A DNA stretch of 64,000 nucleotides, from positions 868,001-932,000 of the forward strand of contig BLLK01000058.1 of NCBI GenBank assembly GCA_021927905.1, given 5' to 3'. This DNA comes from Chaetoceros tenuissimus. Lineage: Eukaryota > Bacillariophyta > Thalassiosirophyceae > Chaetocerotales > Chaetocerotaceae. The position numbers were made by a program, and so were the translations under genes. Below the pieces are notes generated by a model. That model did no database searches. It was not told the origin of the DNA and saw only the letters and a program-made list of their open reading frames with translations. Positions 11,315-20,907 of this stretch are shown one piece after another; position 1 is the first letter of the stretch, and each line of letters opens with the position of its first letter.

Positions 11315-13450
11315 ATGACCTCAAACAACAACTTTCAGCACAACTACATGTCATTAGGAGGATTGACAAACGGAATCAGCAGCTCAACCACAGGAAGCCA
11401 TTGGAATGGGACAGCATGGGTATCGAACACGAGCAATCAACATCAAGCTAGCAATCCTATTCCTCCTCCATCGACAGAACTTCCACAGATCCCAGAAAAC
11501 TTGAAAGGAACTATAAATGTGAACAATGCATCTGTGGAGCAGCTGACTACATTCTATTCAGAAGTTTATGCCTACTGGGATGCACAGGTGAACGCATGTA
11601 AAACGAGTGGCGATACATCTTCTACGAGTTATCAGTGGTCAGTGTACTACGCCGACCTTAGCAGTCGAGCTGCACACCACTATAACGGACTCAAGAATGA
11701 TCCAAAGTATAAGACTAGAAATGCAGTTCAACCTCCCAGTGGAACAGGTCCTCCACCATCATTTAAAAATTATGCTCATCGATGTATGAAACAATGTAGC
11801 ACGGAAACCCAACGTAGTTCCATGAAGAGTATGGTGGAAATGACTATTCGAAAAGCACTGCAAGATGGGACTATGCATACTAAAAATTGGAACATTGAAC
11901 CGCTGATTCCTTTGTATCAATCTTCCTCCTCATCTTTATCGTACTCTGCTGCCGTAATGGCAAAGAATGCCAACATTAGTGCAACTACTGGTAAGAGCAA
12001 TCACAATCTTGTTTCTCATTCTTTTTCTAATCAGGACTCCAAGGCTATTGCCCAACAAGATGGAAAGTATTATGGTCCATCTGCTACAACTACTTCATCG
12101 AACAAGAAGCGGAAATGGGATGACGTTCCAGTGACGAGTAAAAGCAAAAGTCAAAAGTTACCAGAGAATGATTCTTACTATGGACATGGTTCTTCTGCAC
12201 CTACTTCGCCAGTAAAGTCCACTAAAAAAGGCAAGACAAAGTCTGCAAAGCTAGACCTGGATGGAGATTTTATTTCATTATCGTCCCTTTCTACTGACCA
12301 ATATACAAAAGGAAAAGGTAAACTCGTCAAACTCACATCTACCACCTCATCCAAGAAAAAGAAGAAAACAAATGAAGGGTTCGATGCATCCAAGTCAAAA
12401 CTTGCATCTCGTGCCAATCGCTTCTCAGGACAGGGTGGTATACAAACTGCTACATCAACTGCATTACATTCCAATTATTCACAGGGTATAGATCGTTACA
12501 TGGGGAAAACGGTGATTGGAACTGGTAGCAAGACGAAACTGTCTGAAGAAGATTACGAAAAGATGACTGTGAAGGGTACTTGTCAAAAGCTAGAAAAGGA
12601 ATTCTTGAGATTAACGGCTCCACCCAAAGCAGAATTAGTAAGACCGCAGCCTGTCCTTGAGAAGCATTTGAAGAATATCATCAAATTGCGGAAACAGATT
12701 ACAGATGCAAAAATAAGAGGTAAGAAAGTAAAGGATATGAGAGAGTACAATTGGGTATGCTCCCAGATGAAAGCAATAAGGCAAGATTTGACTGTCCAGA
12801 GAATATTCAATTCTTTTAGTGTCAAAGTATACGAGACACATGCAAGGATAGCTCTAGAAGAAAATGATTTGAATGAGTACAACCAGAGTCAGACGCAATT
12901 AAAAGACCTGTACGAGAGTTTACTTCACTCAAAAGATAAAGACGATGCCGTAGAGGGCTTGAAGAATCAGAATGAATTCATTGCTTATAGGATAATCTAT
13001 CATGTTTTTCTCACATTGAATAAGAAGTATCAAGGTGGAAGTAGTGATTTATTGAAGATTTTGTTGAATTTATCTAATAAACAAAGAGCAAATCCGTTCA
13101 TTTCTCACGCTTTAAAAGTGCGTGTGGCTGTAGCTGACAACGATTATCATGCTTTTTTCAAGCTGCGGAATGAGTGCCAGAATCACGGCATTTATTTGAT
13201 GGACAAAATGATAACTCAGATGCGCTCAATAGGACTGAAATGTATGATTAAATCATATCGACCGTCCTTGAACAAAGATTTTATTCTGAATGAGTTAGGA
13301 TTTGATAAGAGCCAGTACAAAAAGGAAGGGAAACAATGGTTATCTGGGTCTAGATGCGTTCTCTCTAACGACGGTGATTTTGTCATGACTAAAGAAAGTG
13401 TCCTCGATGAAAGTTTCTTGTCAGGAAATCAAACTTCATCCCTAATCTAA
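11315..13450 (+). CDS. SAC3/GANP family protein, LENG8/THP3-like
   Basis: A 711-aa homologue of LENG8 (animals) and Thp3 (yeast), SAC3/GANP/eIF3-p25 family proteins tied to transcription, splicing and mRNA export. The diagnostic block starts near residue 417 with VKGTCQKLEKEFLRLTAPP, followed by an R-P-x-x-V-L-x-K segment, MREYNWVCSQMKAIRQDLTVQ and a helical SAC3 domain (about 450-640) ending in a winged-helix-like LNELGF segment. The N-terminal 400 residues are Ser/Thr/Asn-rich with lysine clusters (NKKRKWDD, SSKKKKK) that can act as nuclear localisation signals. The first ATG in frame is at 11315; the open frame extends only four codons further upstream. Nuclear role is by family. Confidence 0.9.
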   Translation: MTSNNNFQHNYMSLGGLTNGISSSTTGSHWNGTAWVSNTSNQHQASNPIPPPSTELPQIPENLKGTINVNNASVEQLTTFYSEVYAYWDAQVNACKTSGDTSSTSYQWSVYYADLSSRAAHHYNGLKNDPKYKTRNAVQPPSGTGPPPSFKNYAHRCMKQCSTETQRSSMKSMVEMTIRKALQDGTMHTKNWNIEPLIPLYQSSSSSLSYSAAVMAKNANISATTGKSNHNLVSHSFSNQDSKAIAQQDGKYYGPSATTTSSNKKRKWDDVPVTSKSKSQKLPENDSYYGHGSSAPTSPVKSTKKGKTKSAKLDLDGDFISLSSLSTDQYTKGKGKLVKLTSTTSSKKKKKTNEGFDASKSKLASRANRFSGQGGIQTATSTALHSNYSQGIDRYMGKTVIGTGSKTKLSEEDYEKMTVKGTCQKLEKEFLRLTAPPKAELVRPQPVLEKHLKNIIKLRKQITDAKIRGKKVKDMREYNWVCSQMKAIRQDLTVQRIFNSFSVKVYETHARIALEENDLNEYNQSQTQLKDLYESLLHSKDKDDAVEGLKNQNEFIAYRIIYHVFLTLNKKYQGGSSDLLKILLNLSNKQRANPFISHALKVRVAVADNDYHAFFKLRNECQNHGIYLMDKMITQMRSIGLKCMIKSYRPSLNKDFILNELGFDKSQYKKEGKQWLSGSRCVLSNDGDFVMTKESVLDESFLSGNQTSSLI

Positions 13451-13630
13451 ACTCTACTAAGCTAAATACTCATTTGTGAAATGTTTATTATTGTGTTCGA
13501 AAAAGCAAGTCTTTCTAGACCATATGAAAAAATTCCATCGCATTCCTATTCCATTAAGTTCTAGCAGATTATCTTCGATTGTGAGACAAAAAGAGCTTTT
13601 GAATACAAGATAAAATTTATGAAAAAGACT

Positions 13631-15955
13631 CTAAGGCGACTCTCTCTTCATATAAAAATACATGTTATAATTTACACTTTCTATTTTTCTACAATGCATA
13701 ATATTTAAGCAGCCGGAGCGCATCTTACGTAACTTGTATCCGAAAGATCTGCAACGCTAATTGTTTGGTGTGATGATACTTCTCTGACAAGATTATATAA
13801 AGTATCTCTGTCCTCATTGCTCATCTCAGTCTCATGTTCATGGAAGAAGTCCCATGCTTTCTTTGCAGCTTCATATGAATGCTCGTTAGAGTCTTGCTCA
13901 TTTAGAATCCATGCCATCTCAACTAGATTGGAGAAAATGAAACTCGCAATCTGGGAGGATAGCTCTGCTTCTTCAGCACTGATGTCGTCATCAAGCTCAG
14001 ATGACATAGCATTTTTTGCACTGTACAAAATTTGAAGAGATTGCTTCAAGAGATCTAAACCCTTACTTGTATGTCCCTTCTTGTTCATCAACGTCGAAAT
14101 GTTCGTGATTACATTAGCAATCTGCAAATCAATGCTAGGAGATTCGGCAAGATCAGCCTTGAGCTGCATGTATACTTTCAAGGATTTTTGAAAGTATGTA
14201 GATGCCTTGGAATAATTCTTGTTCTCAAAATGGACCATAGCGAGTAGATTCAATGTAGATGCAGCTGTTTTTTGCATAAGCAGAGATTGTTTCTGTCTAT
14301 CATGATGGTCACAGAAGTCAAGTAGCTCAAGCAGAGTTGCTTCAGCACTTTCGTAGTCTTCCTTCATCTTGTAGGTTAGAGCGATTTTGGTTTTGATGTC
14401 AATAACATCGATCATAGTTCTCTGATCAATGTCAGAAACAGTCAAAAGCTCAAGTGCAGAAGACAAGAATTTGATAGACTCATCGAAGAATCCATCGTCT
14501 CTCAAGACAGCTCCAATGTTACAAAGAGTGATGACAGAGGTACTCGGGTCCATACCGAGTTCTTGGTCTAGACAGAGCTGTGAATGGAACATCTTGATAG
14601 CATCGCAGTATTCTTCACGTCTATGGTAGATAAGTCCAAGTCTATTGAAGACACTACGAAGATACCTTGGCTCGAAGTCAGGAACATTCGTAAGAGACTT
14701 GTAAAAGTGGAGAGCATGAGCCCAATCACCAGCCTCGTAGTAGAGGTCAGCAACATTGAGGATGATGCTCGTCACATCGGTGTGATGTTCACCAAGGGTC
14801 CCAGGTGCAATGAGAATGAAGGATTTGTAGGCGGAAATGGCTGCGTCGTTGTTTCCGAGCTTGGAATGGACGTCGCCAATGTTGCAGAAAGTAGCAGCAA
14901 CATCGATATGATCGCAACCTAGGAAAAGTTCTTGTCTGATGATAAGAGCTTTGTTAAAGTATTCAAATGCCTCGTGTAGCTTTTGTAATCGGAACAATAC
15001 TCTACCGAAGTTATTGAGCATAGTAGCCTTCAAGCTAAAGATTGAAGACAGGGAAATTCCACCACTGCGATTTGCTTGTAGTTTTGCATTTGTGGAAAGA
15101 ATATTTTGAGCTAACTCAAGTTTCTTCAATGCATCGGACAGAGTTTCATGTTGTGTAGACGAAGGTGGAGCATGGAGTTTGCAGACTGCAAAACAATTTA
15201 GCGTAGAGGATAGAACAAAGGCTATGACATCAGATGACTGCTGCTGTGAAGATGGAGCGATCATATCAAGATAACGAAGGAAGTCATGGAATACCTGTGC
15301 AGCTTGTTCTAGTTTCCCATTTGTAAAATGTATGCTTCCAATTCTATGAATAGCAGCTGCATATAGGAAAACATGCTGATTCAGAGTTGTACCGTCAACT
15401 GCTGCTGGAAGAAGCTGGAGTGCTTTTTCATAGCATGCTAGAGCTTGAGACTTGTCTTCATGGTGCAGTGCAGAAAGGATCATACCTTGATTCAGAAGAA
15501 TGGTGACCTCTTGAAAGCTAAGTGATATTCTAGTTGGTGTAAAAACACTAGCTTGACATAGGGGGATAGCCTTGGTGAAAGTGTGCATGCCTTCTTCATA
15601 TGAGTGTTTCGACTCGCTCGACTGGTGAAGCGAATTGAAGTATTCATAGACCAATGGCGATGGAGGAGAAATAGCTCCAACTGGGGAAGAGTGGCGGTAA
15701 ATGTTCATGCTTTCGGATTCCGCAACTAGTTCCTGTTGCTGCAGCCTCCTTATGTCTTCTAGAGCTTGGTTGGAAGAGGCAATAGCTTCTTCGTATTGGC
15801 CAGTGCTGTGCATTGATATAGAAGAATGGTGATGGAGAACGTAATTCATAATGATGCAGTGTAACTAAGATGAGATGAATATTATGTCCTAAATAAAGGG
15901 GAAGGCAAAAAAGGCAGTTCCAAGTTCAAACAGAGATTGAAGACATCAGCTTCAA
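13631..15955. repeat. Left arm of 2.3-kb inverted repeat
   Basis: This segment is the reverse complement of 16092-18435 at very high identity. It contains the whole TPR gene, its 3' flank to a CTAAGG at 13631 and its 5' flank to TTCAA at 15955. Small indels break the match near both ends; the largest, about 20 bp, is near 15915. Confidence 0.95.
13705..15849 (-). CDS. TPR-repeat protein, inverted copy 1
   Basis: A 714-aa protein made mostly of tetratricopeptide repeats resembling kinesin light chain / TPR_12 arrays, for example NIGDVHSKLGNNDAAISAY, LNVADLYYEAGDWAHALHFY and LLAMVHFENKNYSKASTYF. Such arrays mediate protein-protein contacts; the partner is unknown. There is no signal peptide, membrane segment or added catalytic domain. 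The N-terminus is His/Ser-rich and the C-terminus ends VRCAPAA. It is a near-identical twin of the gene at 16220-18364, transcribed away from it. I count four differing residues between the two proteins, three of them clustered around residues 300-350. The clean full-length frame argues that it is functional. Confidence 0.9.
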   Translation of the reverse strand: MNYVLHHHSSISMHSTGQYEEAIASSNQALEDIRRLQQQELVAESESMNIYRHSSPVGAISPPSPLVYEYFNSLHQSSESKHSYEEGMHTFTKAIPLCQASVFTPTRISLSFQEVTILLNQGMILSALHHEDKSQALACYEKALQLLPAAVDGTTLNQHVFLYAAAIHRIGSIHFTNGKLEQAAQVFHDFLRYLDMIAPSSQQQSSDVIAFVLSSTLNCFAVCKLHAPPSSTQHETLSDALKKLELAQNILSTNAKLQANRSGGISLSSIFSLKATMLNNFGRVLFRLQKLHEAFEYFNKALIIRQELFLGCDHIDVAATFCNIGDVHSKLGNNDAAISAYKSFILIAPGTLGEHHTDVTSIILNVADLYYEAGDWAHALHFYKSLTNVPDFEPRYLRSVFNRLGLIYHRREEYCDAIKMFHSQLCLDQELGMDPSTSVITLCNIGAVLRDDGFFDESIKFLSSALELLTVSDIDQRTMIDVIDIKTKIALTYKMKEDYESAEATLLELLDFCDHHDRQKQSLLMQKTAASTLNLLAMVHFENKNYSKASTYFQKSLKVYMQLKADLAESPSIDLQIANVITNISTLMNKKGHTSKGLDLLKQSLQILYSAKNAMSSELDDDISAEEAELSSQIASFIFSNLVEMAWILNEQDSNEHSYEAAKKAWDFFHEHETEMSNEDRDTLYNLVREVSSHQTISVADLSDTSYVRCAPAA

Positions 15956-16091
15956 GCTTACGTAAGTTATAAAAGCAGTGGTTCTCATGTTCTCATGCTT
16001 ACTAAGTCATCATTTCCTCGTTTGTACGTATATATTAATACTGGGAACCTTAAATAAAGCATGACCGCGTAATTACAACTTCAACTGAAGT
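15956..16091. promoter_or_regulatory. Spacer between inverted TPR genes, shared promoter region
   Basis: About 136 bp of unique sequence lie between the arms. It includes TATAAAA at 15968-15974 and several TATATA/TTAAATAA tracts. Together with the mirrored 5' flanks (15850-15955 and 16092-16219) it forms a 370-bp intergenic region that must drive both genes outward. Because most of the upstream sequence is duplicated, both copies probably have similar regulation. Confidence 0.5.
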
Positions 16092-18435
16092 TTGAAGCTG
16101 ATGTCTTCAATCTCTGTTCCCTTCATGTTGTGTAAATACCGTGAAGACCCACTTCCTTTTTTGCCTTCCCCTTTATTTAGGACATAATATTCATCTCATC
16201 TTAGTTACACTGCATCATTATGAATTACGTTCTCCATCACCATTCTTCTATATCAATGCACAGCACTGGCCAATACGAAGAAGCTATTGCCTCTTCCAAC
16301 CAAGCTCTAGAAGACATAAGGAGGCTGCAGCAACAGGAACTAGTTGCGGAATCCGAAAGCATGAACATTTACCGCCACTCTTCCCCAGTTGGAGCTATTT
16401 CTCCTCCATCGCCATTGGTCTATGAATACTTCAATTCGCTTCACCAGTCGAGCGAGTCGAAACACTCATATGAAGAAGGCATGCACACTTTCACCAAGGC
16501 TATCCCCCTATGTCAAGCTAGTGTTTTTACACCAACTAGAATATCACTTAGCTTTCAAGAGGTCACCATTCTTCTGAATCAAGGTATGATCCTTTCTGCA
16601 CTGCACCATGAAGACAAGTCTCAAGCTCTAGCATGCTATGAAAAAGCACTCCAGCTTCTTCCAGCAGCAGTTGACGGTACAACTCTGAATCAGCATGTTT
16701 TCCTATATGCAGCTGCTATTCATAGAATTGGAAGCATACATTTTACAAATGGGAAACTAGAACAAGCTGCACAGGTATTCCATGACTTCCTTCGTTATCT
16801 TGATATGATCGCTCCATCTTCACAGCAGCAGTCATCTGATGTCATAGCCTTTGTTCTATCCTCTACGCTAAATTGTTTTGCAGTCTGCAAACTCCATGCT
16901 CCACCTTCGTCTACACAACATGAAACTCTGTCCGATGCATTGAAGAAACTTGAGTTAGCTCAAAATATTCTTTCCACAAATGCAAAACTACAAGCAAATC
17001 GCAGTGGTGGAATTTCCCTGTCTTCAATCTTTAGCTTGAAGGCTACTATGCTCAATAACTTCGGTAGAGTATTGTTCCGATTACAAAAGCTACACGAGGC
17101 ACTTGAATACTTTAACAAAGCTCTTATCATCAGACAAGAACTTTTCCTAGATTGCGATCATATCGATGTTGCCGCTACTTTCTGCAACATTGGCGACGTC
17201 CATTCCAAGCTCGGAAACAACGACGCAGCCATTTCCGCCTACAAATCCTTCATTCTTATTGCACCTAGGACCCTTGGTGAACATCACACCGATGTGACGA
17301 GCATCATCCTCAATGTTGCTGACCTCTACTACGAGGCTGGTGATTGGGCTCACGCTCTTCATTTTTACAAGTCTCTTACGAATGTTCCTGACTTCGAGCC
17401 AAGGTATCTTCGTAGTGTCTTCAATAGACTTGGACTTATCTACCATAGACGTGAAGAATACTGCGATGCTATCAAGATGTTCCATTCACAGCTCTGTCTA
17501 GACCAAGAACTCGGTATGGACCCGAGTACCTCTGTCATCACTCTTTGTAACATTGGAGCTGTCTTGAGAGACGATGGATTCTTCGATGAGTCTATCAAAT
17601 TCTTGTCTTCTGCACTTGAGCTTTTGACTGTTTCTGACATTGATCAGAGAACTATGATCGATGTTATTGACATCAAAACCAAAATCGCTCTAACCTACAA
17701 GATGAAGGAAGACTACGAAAGTGCTGAAGCAACTCTGCTTGAGCTACTTGACTTCTGTGACCATCAAGATAGACAGAAACAATCTCTGCTTATGCAAAAA
17801 ACAGCTGCATCTACATTGAATCTACTCGCTATGGTCCATTTTGAGAACAAGAATTATTCCAAGGCATCTACATACTTTCAAAAATCCTTGAAAGTATACA
17901 TGCAGCTCAAGGCTGATCTTGCCGAATCTCCTAGCATTGATTTGCAGATTGCTAATGTAATCACGAACATTTCGACGTTGATGAACAAGAAGGGACATAC
18001 AAGTAAGGGTTTAGATCTCTTGAAGCAATCTCTTCAAATTTTGTACAGTGCAAAAAATGCTATGTCATCTGAGCTTGATGACGACATCAGTGCTGAAGAA
18101 GCAGAGCTATCCTCCCAGATTGCGAGTTTCATTTTCTCCAATCTAGTTGAGATGGCATGGATTCTAAATGAGCAAGACTCTAACGAGCATTCATATGAAG
18201 CTGCAAAGAAAGCATGGGACTTCTTCCATGAACATGAGACTGAGATGAGCAATGAGGACAGAGATACTTTATATAATCTTGTCAGAGAAGTATCATCACA
18301 CCAAACAATTAGCGTTGCAGATCTTTCGGATACAAGTTACGTAAGATGTGCTCCGGCTGCTTAAATATTATGCATTGTAGAAAAATAGAAAGTGTAAATT
18401 ATAACATGTATTTTTATATGAAGAGAGATCCTTAG
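16092..18435. repeat. Right arm of 2.3-kb inverted repeat
   Basis: Reverse complement of 13631-15955. The outer boundary is CCTTAG at 18431-18435, after which the two flanks are unrelated. The inner boundary is TTGAAGC at 16092. It carries about 20 extra bases near 16120-16145 relative to the left arm, showing that the arms are not simply one molecule read twice. Confidence 0.95.
16220..18364 (+). CDS. TPR-repeat protein, inverted copy 2
   Basis: A 714-aa TPR protein almost identical to its mirror twin at 13705-15849. Differences I could see: Leu for Phe in HEALEYF, Asp for Gly in FLDCDHID, Arg for Gly in APRTLG, and Gln for His in CDHQDRQ. All TPR motifs, the start context and the 3' flank are conserved. 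The replacements are mild and no frame is broken, so both copies could be active. Conservation in mirrored flanks suggests either a very recent duplication or continuing gene conversion between arms. The function is undetermined beyond the TPR scaffold. Confidence 0.9.
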   Translation: MNYVLHHHSSISMHSTGQYEEAIASSNQALEDIRRLQQQELVAESESMNIYRHSSPVGAISPPSPLVYEYFNSLHQSSESKHSYEEGMHTFTKAIPLCQASVFTPTRISLSFQEVTILLNQGMILSALHHEDKSQALACYEKALQLLPAAVDGTTLNQHVFLYAAAIHRIGSIHFTNGKLEQAAQVFHDFLRYLDMIAPSSQQQSSDVIAFVLSSTLNCFAVCKLHAPPSSTQHETLSDALKKLELAQNILSTNAKLQANRSGGISLSSIFSLKATMLNNFGRVLFRLQKLHEALEYFNKALIIRQELFLDCDHIDVAATFCNIGDVHSKLGNNDAAISAYKSFILIAPRTLGEHHTDVTSIILNVADLYYEAGDWAHALHFYKSLTNVPDFEPRYLRSVFNRLGLIYHRREEYCDAIKMFHSQLCLDQELGMDPSTSVITLCNIGAVLRDDGFFDESIKFLSSALELLTVSDIDQRTMIDVIDIKTKIALTYKMKEDYESAEATLLELLDFCDHQDRQKQSLLMQKTAASTLNLLAMVHFENKNYSKASTYFQKSLKVYMQLKADLAESPSIDLQIANVITNISTLMNKKGHTSKGLDLLKQSLQILYSAKNAMSSELDDDISAEEAELSSQIASFIFSNLVEMAWILNEQDSNEHSYEAAKKAWDFFHEHETEMSNEDRDTLYNLVREVSSHQTISVADLSDTSYVRCAPAA

Positions 18436-18916
18436 TAAATGTAGAGGCAGTCATGATTAACTTTTAATGACAAAGGTAGCATGGTATTTTACTGTTTCCT
18501 TCATCTTGACGAACATTTTTGGTGTACATCAGGATAACTAAAGTCAGAAAAAAGTTGTGATATATATTTATTTCCTGTCAGCTATTGTTTGTGCTCTTGG
18601 TCTTTGGTGTCATCTTCTTACTTTTGATTGAATTTTGTCAATATTTTGATTATTAAATGCGTTGAATATAAACATTAGCATTAAAATATAACAATACAAC
18701 TAAAAATTCCAATGACATCTGAAATGCCCATAATCTATGTGTAAAATCACACATATTTTAGAATATAAGGTTAAGAACTACACCATCCATCATACAGTTT
18801 CAGTTCCATCATCCATCATCCATGTTCATGTATCACTCATTCAAATCTTCATATTCGCATACATTATAGTTACTAACTAAGTACTCCTGTAGTTCAACCT
18901 CTCATTCATAACTATC
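18436..18916. other. Intergenic region
   Basis: About 480 bp of AT-rich sequence beyond the outer edge of the inverted repeat. No gene or RNA is visible. It contains repeated CATCCATCAT-like units near 18785-18825 and should hold the promoter of the HIT gene. Confidence 0.45.
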
Positions 18917-19639
18917 ATGAAAGTGAAGAGTATCATTCCATCAGTACTCTTCCTATCAGACACTTCTTTTTCCTTCATTTTTCACAAAAGTCTAAAACAT
19001 CAGACAGATAACATCACCTCTCTGTCGACGAAACCTTGTCCCGTACTTGGCGGAGGTAAAACCTTTAGTAGTTTCAGTGCAAAGCAAAAAAATAGCAGAT
19101 CGATGGCCATCATGGCATCATTACAGGACGATCAGTTGATTTTTGGAAAGTTCAAGATCGACAAATCTCAGATTTTTTATGAATCTCCATTGAAATTAAC
19201 AAATGGGATTGTAAATCTTCGACCTATTGTTTTGGGTCACGTTCTGGTGATCCCTAAAAGAATCACCCCTAAACTTGCAGATCTTACCGACGAAGAATAT
19301 GATGATCTATGGAGATCTGCACGAATAATACAAAAGGCATTGGAGAGTCATTACAATGCAACAGGTTTCAATGTTGCAGTCCAGGATGGTAGGTCTGCAG
19401 GTCAATCTGTTCCCCATGTTCATATCCATATCTTACCTCGCAAAGAAGGCGATTTTGAGAGGAATGATGATGTCTACGATGCACTTGAAGTTTGGGCACC
19501 AACTGAAGCTATGGTTGAAGAGAAAATGAACAATAAAGCTGGTCTCGAAGTCCCAGATGACGAAGACAGGAAAGATAGGACAATGAAAATGATGGAGGAC
19601 GAATGTATGATCTATAGGAAACTACTTGAAGGCAAATAA
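18917..19639 (+). CDS. HIT-family hydrolase, FHIT-like, with N-terminal extension
   Basis: A 240-aa protein with a C-terminal histidine-triad domain (about 75-205). The active-site triad HVHIHILPR starts at residue 167 and is preceded by QDGRSAGQSVPH, the pattern of Fhit-type dinucleoside polyphosphate (Ap3A/Ap4A) hydrolases. Earlier FHIT-like segments are FYESPLKLTNGIVNLRP and GHVLVIPKR. The first 62 residues precede the domain, start with a hydrophobic stretch and are Ser/Lys-rich. They may be an organelle targeting peptide, since an internal Met at 63 or 66 would give a protein of ordinary length. The ATG at 18917 is the first in frame. Dual start use is a guess. Confidence 0.9.
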   Translation: MKVKSIIPSVLFLSDTSFSFIFHKSLKHQTDNITSLSTKPCPVLGGGKTFSSFSAKQKNSRSMAIMASLQDDQLIFGKFKIDKSQIFYESPLKLTNGIVNLRPIVLGHVLVIPKRITPKLADLTDEEYDDLWRSARIIQKALESHYNATGFNVAVQDGRSAGQSVPHVHIHILPRKEGDFERNDDVYDALEVWAPTEAMVEEKMNNKAGLEVPDDEDRKDRTMKMMEDECMIYRKLLEGK

Positions 19640-19731
19640 TTTTGATTATAAAAGTAAGAGCCATGACTTTGAACAATTACTATGTGGAAGTAGAAGTATT
19701 GATGACCTCCTCGACAACAGTATTGAAATCA

Positions 19732-20907
19732 CTACGTGGAAGTAGATGAATTGATAACCTCCTCAACAACGGTATTGAACGACGAGCATTTTGGGCATTG
19801 CACACCAAGGAAATGCCAGGAAAGGTTCTTACTTTTTTCTTCGCAGTCATTGCACATGATATCTACAACTCGTGCAAGATCATTAGGCATTGGTTGACTA
19901 TCAATATCAGATGCTCTCTCTGCCCACGCAGCTGCCATACTACGATGACTCACCACAGTCTTCTTACATACCGGACATCGGTAATCATACGATGCTAATC
20001 TTCGGAAACAATGGGCATGGATAGCATGTCCACAAGGCAAATCCTGTGGCGCATGACGAGAAGTATGCATATCTTCTCTACAAACTGGACAATTATTCTT
20101 GTACTTATCTCGTAGACAATTGTGTTGATCGAACGTATTCGCATTGATACACATGGAACACTGATCACAATGTCTATAATGCTGCTGCCCTCCCACTCTG
20201 CAAAATCCACATTTGTCGCAATGAAATGGCTGGTTTGCAAGTGCCATCCACAAGTTACACTTGTGACAGTGATATTCAGCAAAGGTAATTCCACACTGTG
20301 GATTGATACATCTATTGGAACAAGTTTGGCGAGTGTTACACTCTTTACAGACAATCTCCCTAATCGCAAACCTATCCATTTGACCATGTGCTCCATTTGT
20401 CAATTCATCGTGACATACGCGGCATCCAAACAATTTTCCACAGCATGGCGCAACAACGTTACATTTACGCTCATAGTGTACGCAGGGAACAGTTGCTCCA
20501 GTTGCAACAGCAGCTTGAAGTGCCTGTGCATTATTCTGACTAATTTCTCCATTTGCTACTTGCTGCTGGAGCTCATTTTGTTGTTCTTGCTGAAGTTGAT
20601 TATAAATAGTGTCTGGATTGGATCCATCCATGAGCTGTTGAATTCTCATAGATCGTGTTCTTTCATCAAGAGATCGATCCATCATGAGTGCCCGGATAGC
20701 TCTTCGTTTAGCTTGTGTAGCTTCTTGCTCCTGAGGTAGAGCAGAGGCTGACTCTGTAATGGACATGATTCTGTCACTTCCATCCAAATTGTTTGATCCA
20801 CTATCATTACTAGTTGGATTCATATCTTGGTCAAAAGGTTGATTGGCATCGGCTTCGGGGGTAGAGCTTCGGCTGCTCACGTCCATCATATCTATATCGT
20901 CGTCCAT
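19732..20907 (-). CDS. RCHY1/PIRH2-like RING E3 ubiquitin ligase
   Basis: A 391-aa E3 ligase with the full RCHY1 order: CHY zinc finger (about residues 142-208, starting CVHYERKC), CTCHY zinc finger (about 211-262, many CxxC/CxH pairs), a RING-H2 domain (273-314, CPVC...CGHAIHAHC...CPVC), and a C-terminal zinc ribbon (CNDC...CPKC). Family members attach ubiquitin to target proteins such as p53 in animals and MYB30 in plants. The N-terminus is acidic and Ser-rich with a Gln-rich helical stretch. The first true ATG in frame is at 20907; the frame remains open upstream only through non-ATG codons. The 3' end lies about 90 bp from the convergent HIT gene. Confidence 0.93.
   Translation of the reverse strand: MDDDIDMMDVSSRSSTPEADANQPFDQDMNPTSNDSGSNNLDGSDRIMSITESASALPQEQEATQAKRRAIRALMMDRSLDERTRSMRIQQLMDGSNPDTIYNQLQQEQQNELQQQVANGEISQNNAQALQAAVATGATVPCVHYERKCNVVAPCCGKLFGCRVCHDELTNGAHGQMDRFAIREIVCKECNTRQTCSNRCINPQCGITFAEYHCHKCNLWMALANQPFHCDKCGFCRVGGQQHYRHCDQCSMCINANTFDQHNCLRDKYKNNCPVCREDMHTSRHAPQDLPCGHAIHAHCFRRLASYDYRCPVCKKTVVSHRSMAAAWAERASDIDSQPMPNDLARVVDIMCNDCEEKSKNLSWHFLGVQCPKCSSFNTVVEEVINSSTST

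Noticed and set aside
14584-14922. 112-codon antisense frame present in both TPR copies (also 17147-17485)
   Set aside because: It is the complement of TPR coding sequence, mirrored only because the gene is duplicated; composition follows the sense codons.
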